11,831 nucleotides of DNA, from positions 1 to 11,831 of the forward strand of contig JAKAMS010000044.1 in the NCBI GenBank assembly GCA_021812745.1, read 5' to 3'. The DNA is from Bacteroidota bacterium. GTDB lineage: Bacteria > Bacteroidota > Ignavibacteria > Ignavibacteriales > Melioribacteraceae. The notes below the pieces were generated by a model. The model worked only from the letters and a program-made list of their open reading frames with translations. It was not told the origin of the DNA and ran no database searches. This document shows positions 7,255 through 11,831 of this stretch, piece by piece. Position 1 is the first letter of the stretch, and the number at the start of each line of letters is the position of its first letter. Made by a program: the position numbers and the translations under genes.

Positions 7255-8136
7255 GTGGACCTCGCAAAGCAATATATAATACAATGCATAGTAGCGGCAG
7301 CCAATAATCTCAGATTAAGCTCCGAGAAAATTGAAACTGTTGCTTTAATACGTGAGCGGTTGAACTCTGCCGAAAATCTATCCGAAGAAATCAAAAATTT
7401 CAAAAAGATCACCGAACTTTCTAAGCTTGGAATTAAGCTCAGTGAAATTCAGATTTTTATTGATGCGGGTAAGATTGACTTCATGAAGTTATCAGATAAA
7501 TTCAAAGAACATTACTATGGTTTAGTCAGCGAAATGAATGGCGTGCTGGATGTATTAACTCCTCAAGCTGCAAGAACTGTTTTTTTTAAAATAGATGAAA
7601 AACTTCTCAATGTAGATTTATCAAAGCGCGATGAAAAACCCGGTAACGATAGTCAAACTCCCAAAATTAATGTTACACCGGAGATTGAATTGCCTAGGCG
7701 TTCACGCGCCGATGAATTACGCGAAGCTATAATATTTGAAGAGCTGAATAAGGGCACCGAGCTAAATTTTGAGAACTATGAAGAAAAAGTATTGCGCCCG
7801 GTAAAAGAACTCGATTCATTTCTTAACCGCGTTATGAAATACGAGTTTACCGAAAATGAAATCAAGAATCATATCCGGATAATGAATGAGAATGCCGAAT
7901 ATTCTAAAAAAATTGGATTCGAAATTCTATCGAACATGCATTCTATCTTTGCCCGCGGTTTAGAATTGATTGATAAAAAGAAAATTGCGGCGAGTCCAAA
8001 TGTTGTTGAATCTCTGAGGGCTTGTTTAATTGTAATTGTTGCTGTAGTACGCGGTAAAGAAGTGGATATAACAAGTTATCTAAATAGAGCAGAAAATTTT
8101 GGCAGAACTATCAGTACAAATCAAAAGGAAAGATAA
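7255..8136 (+). CDS. Unrecognised helical protein encoded directly upstream of manC
   Basis: I do not recognise this 293-residue protein. It has no signal peptide or convincing membrane helix and appears to consist of two mostly helical halves (about 1-121 and 150-286). They are joined by a polar, Pro-rich linker (about 122-150, with KPGNDSQTPKINVTPEIELPRR). The composition is rich in Lys, Glu, Ile and Leu. No Cys pairs, zinc sites, P-loop or DNA-binding motif is evident. A short hydrophobic stretch near the C-terminus (LRACLIVIVAVV, about 254-265) is more like a buried helix than a membrane anchor. The GTG at 7255 is uncertain: GGAAG at 7249-7253 is almost adjacent to it and the frame remains open back to 7216. 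The stop abuts the manC ATG (TAAATG), so the two proteins are probably co-translated and possibly functionally linked. That it is real is supported by the long open frame, the promoter upstream and the tight packing. Confidence 0.7.
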   Translation: MDLAKQYIIQCIVAAANNLRLSSEKIETVALIRERLNSAENLSEEIKNFKKITELSKLGIKLSEIQIFIDAGKIDFMKLSDKFKEHYYGLVSEMNGVLDVLTPQAARTVFFKIDEKLLNVDLSKRDEKPGNDSQTPKINVTPEIELPRRSRADELREAIIFEELNKGTELNFENYEEKVLRPVKELDSFLNRVMKYEFTENEIKNHIRIMNENAEYSKKIGFEILSNMHSIFARGLELIDKKKIAASPNVVESLRACLIVIVAVVRGKEVDITSYLNRAENFGRTISTNQKER

Positions 8137-9204
8137 ATGGAGCTATATGCAGTTATAATGGCCGGTGGTGTAGGTTCAAGATTCTGGCCCAGAAGCAAAG
8201 AGAAAAAACCGAAACAGTTGATTCGCATCTTTGGCGAGAATACAATGATTCAAGATACGGTTAAACGGTTGGAAGGATTAATTGCAAATGACCACATCTA
8301 TATTGTTACAAATAAAATTCAGAAGTTGAGAGTTAAAGAACAGCTTCCGCAAATTCCTGAGCAAAATATTCTTGATGAACCGTTCGGTAAAAATACCGCC
8401 GCTTGTATTGGACTTGCTTCTGTAGTTATAAAAAGCAAGAATGAAAATGCTGTTATGATTACTCTTCCTGCAGATCACCTAATTCAAGACGATGAAGAGT
8501 TTAGAAAATGTTTATTAACCGCTTCTGAATTTGCGGATAAATCAAAAGGACTTGTAACAATTGGTATTAAGCCCAACCGTCCAGAAACCGGTTATGGTTA
8601 TATTCAGTTTGACGAAACCGAAGTTGATAAGAATATTCATAAAGTCCTTACGTTTGCAGAGAAACCAAATATTGAAACCGCACAACGATTTCTTGAAGCA
8701 GGCGACTTCTTATGGAATTCTGGGATATTCATCTGGCGTGCAGATGCTATACTTGGCGAGATGCAGAAATATTTGCCTGATCTATTTGACGGACTTGAAA
8801 AGATAGAAGAAGCGGTTGGAACTTCTGATTTTGATAGGGAAGTCGTGCGAGTTTACGGTCAATTGAAAAGCATTTCAATTGACTATGGTGTAATGGAAAA
8901 ATCCGATAAAGTTTTTCTTACTCAAGCTGATTTTTATTGGAATGATGTTGGAAATTGGGAAGCAGTTTATGAAATTTCGGATAAGAACGAAGACGGTAAT
9001 GCTATAGTTGGAGATGTTTATACAGAGAAAGCATTCAATTCATATCTCTTTTCTCCAAGAAAATTTGCTGCTGTTATTGGTGTGGAAAATTTAATTGTGA
9101 TTAATACTAACGATTCTCTGCTGGTTTGTCATAGAAACAATGCTCAAGATGTCCGCCTGGTTGTAGAACATCTTAAGATGAATAAACGGAATGAACTTGT
9201 ATAG
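8137..9204 (+). CDS. manC: Mannose-1-phosphate guanylyltransferase
   Basis: This 355-residue nucleotidyltransferase makes GDP-mannose from mannose-1-phosphate and GTP, feeding polysaccharide, lipopolysaccharide or glycoprotein synthesis. The N-terminal GT-A-like fold carries MAGGVGSRFWPRS followed by KKPKQ (8-27), the pyrophosphorylase signature for nucleotide and phosphate binding. Other family motifs are EPFGKNTAAC (81-90), PADH (111-114), GYGYI (152-156), FAEKP (173-177), NSGIFIW (194-200), SIDYGVMEK (247-255) and WNDVGNW (268-274). The left-handed helix-like tail runs to about residue 345. It lacks the phosphomannose isomerase domain of the bifunctional type II enzymes, so it is the short single-function form. 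The start is ATG with AAGGA seven bases upstream, abutting the stop of the unknown gene before it. No other sugar-nucleotide genes are in view. A related specificity such as another hexose-1-phosphate cannot be excluded. Confidence 0.92.
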   Translation: MELYAVIMAGGVGSRFWPRSKEKKPKQLIRIFGENTMIQDTVKRLEGLIANDHIYIVTNKIQKLRVKEQLPQIPEQNILDEPFGKNTAACIGLASVVIKSKNENAVMITLPADHLIQDDEEFRKCLLTASEFADKSKGLVTIGIKPNRPETGYGYIQFDETEVDKNIHKVLTFAEKPNIETAQRFLEAGDFLWNSGIFIWRADAILGEMQKYLPDLFDGLEKIEEAVGTSDFDREVVRVYGQLKSISIDYGVMEKSDKVFLTQADFYWNDVGNWEAVYEISDKNEDGNAIVGDVYTEKAFNSYLFSPRKFAAVIGVENLIVINTNDSLLVCHRNNAQDVRLVVEHLKMNKRNELV

Positions 9205-9227
9205 GAATTTCTAAAGAGATCTCATTT

Positions 9228-9860
9228 ATGGCTAAAAAATTAATTACAGAAGATGATGTAAAAAAAATTCTTAAGAAAGGTGAAAGAGAAATTTTAGTTG
9301 AAGCGGGATCTGTTTTAACTCCATTGGCTAAAGATAGAATTCTCCATTCCGGATTAAAAATTGTCGCGGCTAATTCATCTGGCAAAAATTCAATGTCAAA
9401 CGAGCAAACAAAAATTGCAATCGGCTCAGATCATACAGGTGTGAAGATGAAAAAAATTCTGTATGATTATTTGAAGAAGAAAAATTTTGATTTGTCCGAT
9501 GTTGGCACCTTTACTGAAGATGCTGTTGATTATCCGGATATAGCATTTAATGTTGCTAACCGGGTTGCGGTTGGAGAAGTTAAATTTGGAATCTTATTGG
9601 ATGCAACCGGAATTCCATCGGCAATTACTGCTAATAAAGTCCCCGGAATTAGAGCCGCTACATGTTATAATGAATTTTCAGCGAAAAGTTCTCGAGAACA
9701 CAATGACGCTAATATATTAGTCGTTGGCGCGCGAGCATTGGGTGAAGAAACAATAAAATCTATTGCTGATGTCTGGTTATCATCAAAATTTCTTGGAGAC
9801 CGTCATCAGAAACGGTTGGATAAAATAAAAACAATTGAAGAGAAGTATTCTAAAAAGTAG
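9228..9860 (+). CDS. RpiB/LacAB-type sugar-phosphate isomerase domain fused to an EutQ-like N-terminal segment
   Basis: This 210-residue protein has two parts. Residues 1-47 (KKLITEDDVKKILKKGE, then VLTPLAKDRI) resemble the N-terminus of the ethanolamine-utilisation protein EutQ, including the TPxAxD-like turn. Residues 60-205 are an RpiB/LacA/LacB domain: SDHTGVKMK (67-75), DVGTFTEDAVDYPDIA (91-106), ANKVPGIRAATCYNEFSA (135-152), SREHNDANILVVGAR (155-169) and a C-terminal DRHQKRLDKI (191-200). RpiB interconverts ribose-5-phosphate and ribulose-5-phosphate. Most substrate-binding residues look kept (Asp68, His69, Thr127, His158, Arg192), but the usual CGTGIG loop reads DATGIP, so the catalytic Cys position is Asp125. 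ATG 9228 is preceded by AGAG at a nine-base distance; the internal Met56 would drop the EutQ-like part. Activity and substrate may therefore differ from canonical RpiB. Neighbours are manC upstream (23 bases) and pyrK downstream (55 bases). Confidence 0.85.
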   Translation: MAKKLITEDDVKKILKKGEREILVEAGSVLTPLAKDRILHSGLKIVAANSSGKNSMSNEQTKIAIGSDHTGVKMKKILYDYLKKKNFDLSDVGTFTEDAVDYPDIAFNVANRVAVGEVKFGILLDATGIPSAITANKVPGIRAATCYNEFSAKSSREHNDANILVVGARALGEETIKSIADVWLSSKFLGDRHQKRLDKIKTIEEKYSKK

Positions 9861-9915
9861 TGAATGATTTTTTTATAGTAATCATTTATTTCATCCCACA
9901 GACAGAGTAATACCA

Positions 9916-10674
9916 TTGTATATTGAAAAAGCATTCGTAGAATCAGTCGAAAAATTAAGCGAAGAAACATTTCTGATGAAAGTATTTTCACCGGCGGTTG
10001 CTTACATAGCAAAACCGGGTCAGTTCTGTAATATCAAAGTTTCAGAAAGCAATTTTCCGCTTCTTAGAAGACCTTTTAGCATCAGTAATGTTGATGGTGA
10101 TTATGTTTTTTTTCTATTCGATATTCATGGAGAGGGAACTAAAATATTATCCTCAAAGAAAAACGGAGATACTGTTGAGCTACTAGGTCCGCTTGGCAAA
10201 GGTTTTATGTTTGATGATGATTATGAAACGGCTGTAATTGTTGCCGGGGGACTTGGAGCCGCACCGTTTCCATTTTTAATAAAAAATATTTCCAGTGAGA
10301 AAAATATAGTTTGTTTAGTTGGCGGAAGATCAAAAAAACAAATTGTTACAAATGGTCTTAAAAATATTGAAATCGCGACCGATGACGGGTCGGAAGGATT
10401 TAAAGGTACGGTGATTGATCTTCTGAAAGAAAAGGTTAAAAGTATATCCAAGAGCAAATTTAGAATATTTGCATGTGGTCCTAATGCGATGTTAAAGGCG
10501 CTTCAGAAATACAGCATTGAAAATAATTTTGATTGTCAAATATCTCTTGAAAGCGCTATGGCTTGCGGTTTTGGAATTTGCCAGGGCTGTCCGGTTGATT
10601 CTGCTAAAGGCGAATCTTATTTGCTCGTCTGTAAAGACGGGCCTGTATTTAATGCTAACGAAGTAAAACTATGA
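9916..10674 (+). CDS. pyrK: Dihydroorotate dehydrogenase electron transfer subunit PyrK
   Basis: This 252-residue iron-sulfur flavoprotein passes electrons from PyrD to NAD+ in class 1B dihydroorotate dehydrogenase (pyrimidine synthesis, cytoplasm). It is a ferredoxin-reductase-type protein. The FAD-binding strand has LLRRPFSISN (49-58, the RxFS motif). The NAD-binding region has VAGGLGAAPFPF (109-120) and FACGPNAML (185-193). The C-terminal [2Fe-2S] loop has Cys217, Cys222, Cys225 and Cys239 in the pattern CGxGxCxxC followed by a distant C, ending in VCKDGPVFNANEV. The TTG at 9916 is chosen because it gives the usual N-terminal distance to the first FAD-domain strand and has AGAG eight bases upstream; the next in-frame Met is residue 21, too far inside. 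The stop overlaps the pyrD start (ATGA), as expected for subunits made in equal amounts. Confidence 0.94.
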   Translation: MYIEKAFVESVEKLSEETFLMKVFSPAVAYIAKPGQFCNIKVSESNFPLLRRPFSISNVDGDYVFFLFDIHGEGTKILSSKKNGDTVELLGPLGKGFMFDDDYETAVIVAGGLGAAPFPFLIKNISSEKNIVCLVGGRSKKQIVTNGLKNIEIATDDGSEGFKGTVIDLLKEKVKSISKSKFRIFACGPNAMLKALQKYSIENNFDCQISLESAMACGFGICQGCPVDSAKGESYLLVCKDGPVFNANEVKL

Positions 10675-11588
10675 ATAAGGTTGATCTCTCAGTAAATATC
10701 GGCGGTTTGAAATTAAAGAACCCGGTAATTCTTGCTTCGGGTACTGTGGGATATGGAAATGAAATTGCGGAATTTACCGATCTCAACAAATTAGGCGGAA
10801 TAGTTACAAAATCATTATCATTAAAGCCGCGCAAAGGGAATCCTCCTCAAAGAATTGTTGAAACTCCGTCCGGTATGTTAAATGCAATCGGCTTGGCAAA
10901 CGTTGGTGTTGAAGCATTCATCAAAGACAAAATACCATTTCTAAAAAATTTAGATACAACTTTAATTTGTAATATCGCAGCAAGTTCGGTTGAAGAATAT
11001 GTTGAGTGCGTTCACATTTTGAATAATGAAGAGACAATCAAAGCATTTGAAATAAATGTTTCTTGCCCGAATGTAAAAGAAGGCGGTCTCGAATTTGGAA
11101 ACGATCTTAATGCCGTTGGTAGAATTACTGAAAAAGTTAGAAATGCCACGAAGAAACCGGTAATCATTAAACTTTCGCCAAATGTTTCGCGTATATCCGA
11201 CTTTGCAAAAGTTGTTAAAGAAAATGGCGGCAATGCTGTCTCTGCAATCAATACTCTTGTCGGAACTTCGTTCGATATTTACACGCGTAAACCGAAAATT
11301 AAAAATGTAACCGGAGGTTTATCCGGTCCGGCAATTAAACCCGTTGCTTTAGCAAAAATTCTTGAGATAAAAAGAAATACGGATATTCCAATTATCGGTA
11401 TAGGGGGAATTATGAATTGGAAAGATGCTGTTGAGATGATGATTGTGGGTGCATCGGCTTTTCAAATTGGTACGGTTAATTTTATAAATCCAAATGCCGG
11501 AGTCGAAATTCTAAACGGATTAAATTCTTTTTGCATGGAAAATTCGATAAAAAACATTTCGGATGTAACTGGTTCATATCAGATTTAA
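10671..11588 (+). CDS. pyrD: Dihydroorotate dehydrogenase catalytic subunit, class 1B
   Basis: This 305-residue FMN-binding TIM-barrel oxidises dihydroorotate to orotate, the fourth step of UMP synthesis. It is the catalytic half of the PyrK-PyrD heterotetramer. Visible motifs are NPVILASGTVGYG (17-29), TKSLS (46-50, FMN/substrate Lys), the catalytic loop NVSCPNVKEGG (129-139) with Cys132 as the base, which is diagnostic of class 1 (class 2 uses Ser), IKLSPN (166-171), and the phosphate-binding GIGGIMNWKDA (243-253) with AFQIGT. The length matches class 1B (about 300-310), and pyrK directly upstream with a four-base overlap confirms class 1B rather than 1A. Electrons should therefore go to NAD+, not to fumarate or quinone. 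The next gene starts two bases after the stop. No truncation or missing residue is seen. Confidence 0.96.
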   Translation: MNKVDLSVNIGGLKLKNPVILASGTVGYGNEIAEFTDLNKLGGIVTKSLSLKPRKGNPPQRIVETPSGMLNAIGLANVGVEAFIKDKIPFLKNLDTTLICNIAASSVEEYVECVHILNNEETIKAFEINVSCPNVKEGGLEFGNDLNAVGRITEKVRNATKKPVIIKLSPNVSRISDFAKVVKENGGNAVSAINTLVGTSFDIYTRKPKIKNVTGGLSGPAIKPVALAKILEIKRNTDIPIIGIGGIMNWKDAVEMMIVGASAFQIGTVNFINPNAGVEILNGLNSFCMENSIKNISDVTGSYQI

Positions 11589-11590
11589 GC

Positions 11591-11831
11591 ATGGATATAC
11601 AAACTGCCGTTGATAAACTTTTCTCGCTTCATCAATTCGGGATCAAACTTGGACTTGAAAACATTGCCAATTTGCTTGAACAAATTGGCAATCCTCATAA
11701 AAACCTAAAAACAATTCATGTTGCAGGTTCGAACGGAAAGGGAAGTACTGCTTCATTCATTACAAGCATTTTAATGGAAGCAGGCTACAAAGTTGGTATT
11801 TATACCTCTCCTCATTTTGTAAAATACAACG
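11591..11831 (+). CDS. folC: Folylpolyglutamate synthase / dihydrofolate synthase, 5' part
   Basis: The window ends inside this gene; 80 codons are visible from ATG 11591. The protein belongs to the Mur-ligase-like superfamily and adds glutamate to dihydropteroate and to tetrahydrofolate, keeping folates in the cell and active. Visible features are the N-terminal LFSLHQFGIKLGLENI segment, typical of the family, the P-loop HVAGSNGKGST at about 48-58, which binds ATP, and YTSPHFVKYN at about 71-80, the start of the folate-binding omega-loop region. The start is two bases after the pyrD stop, with no obvious ribosome binding site, so coupling to pyrD translation is likely. Whether it has both activities cannot be judged from this fragment. 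Confidence 0.93.
   Translation, partial: MDIQTAVDKLFSLHQFGIKLGLENIANLLEQIGNPHKNLKTIHVAGSNGKGSTASFITSILMEAGYKVGIYTSPHFVKYN

Noticed and set aside
9393..9395. Internal ATG as the true start of the RpiB-like gene, which would make it a normal-length RpiB
   Set aside because: No purine-rich site is placed well before it, and the upstream coding part has a recognisable EutQ-like pattern starting from ATG 9228, so the longer form is preferred.
9861..9888. AT-rich inverted repeat (AATGATT / AATCATT) between the RpiB-like gene and pyrK, as a terminator
   Set aside because: Only seven perfect pairs, nearly all A-T, with a ten-base loop; too weak to claim as a terminator in such AT-rich DNA.
1..11831. 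A hidden defence, mobile or RNA-based system
   Set aside because: No direct repeats with spacers, transposase, integrase, toxin-antitoxin pair, tRNA, or long structured non-coding stretch was seen; the largest gene-free gap is about 137 bases and is explained by a terminator and a promoter.

Overview
This window is an AT-rich bacterial chromosome segment with every gene on the + strand. It is tightly packed: several start/stop overlaps, abutting genes, and only one intergenic gap over 100 bases. Gene content and style (type I MurB, class 1B PyrKD, full-length three-domain ComEC, frequent TTG/GTG starts, Shine-Dalgarno-like AGGA/GGAG sites) suggest a member of the Bacteroidota/Chlorobiota/Ignavibacteriota group. 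My best guess is an Ignavibacteria-like organism, but this is inference from style and not a database match. I see no phage, transposon, CRISPR array, tRNA or rRNA.

Region A (1-7117) reads as one co-oriented unit. It holds the 3' part of prmC (release-factor methyltransferase), dtd (D-aminoacyl-tRNA deacylase), an unnamed metalloenzyme of the iPGM/alkaline phosphatase superfamily, comEC (DNA-uptake channel), murB (peptidoglycan precursor reductase) and a POT-like MFS transporter. The first four are chained by 4-base overlaps or a 1-base gap, so they are probably translationally coupled. A strong hairpin at 7146-7183 closes the unit.

Region B (7190-11831) begins with a plausible sigma-70-type promoter (7190-7218). 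It drives a 293-residue protein I do not recognise, which abuts manC (GDP-mannose synthesis). Next is an unusual fusion of an EutQ-like N-terminal segment to an RpiB/LacAB-type sugar-phosphate isomerase domain whose catalytic Cys position is Asp. The end is a pyrimidine/folate block: pyrK and pyrD (NAD-linked dihydroorotate dehydrogenase 1B, ATGA overlap), then the start of folC, cut by the window edge.

Most of the window is housekeeping. I do not see a clear new defence or mobile system. The parts most worth a second look are the EutQ-like/RpiB fusion with its altered active site, the unknown protein upstream of manC, and the unassigned phosphomutase-like metalloenzyme between dtd and comEC.
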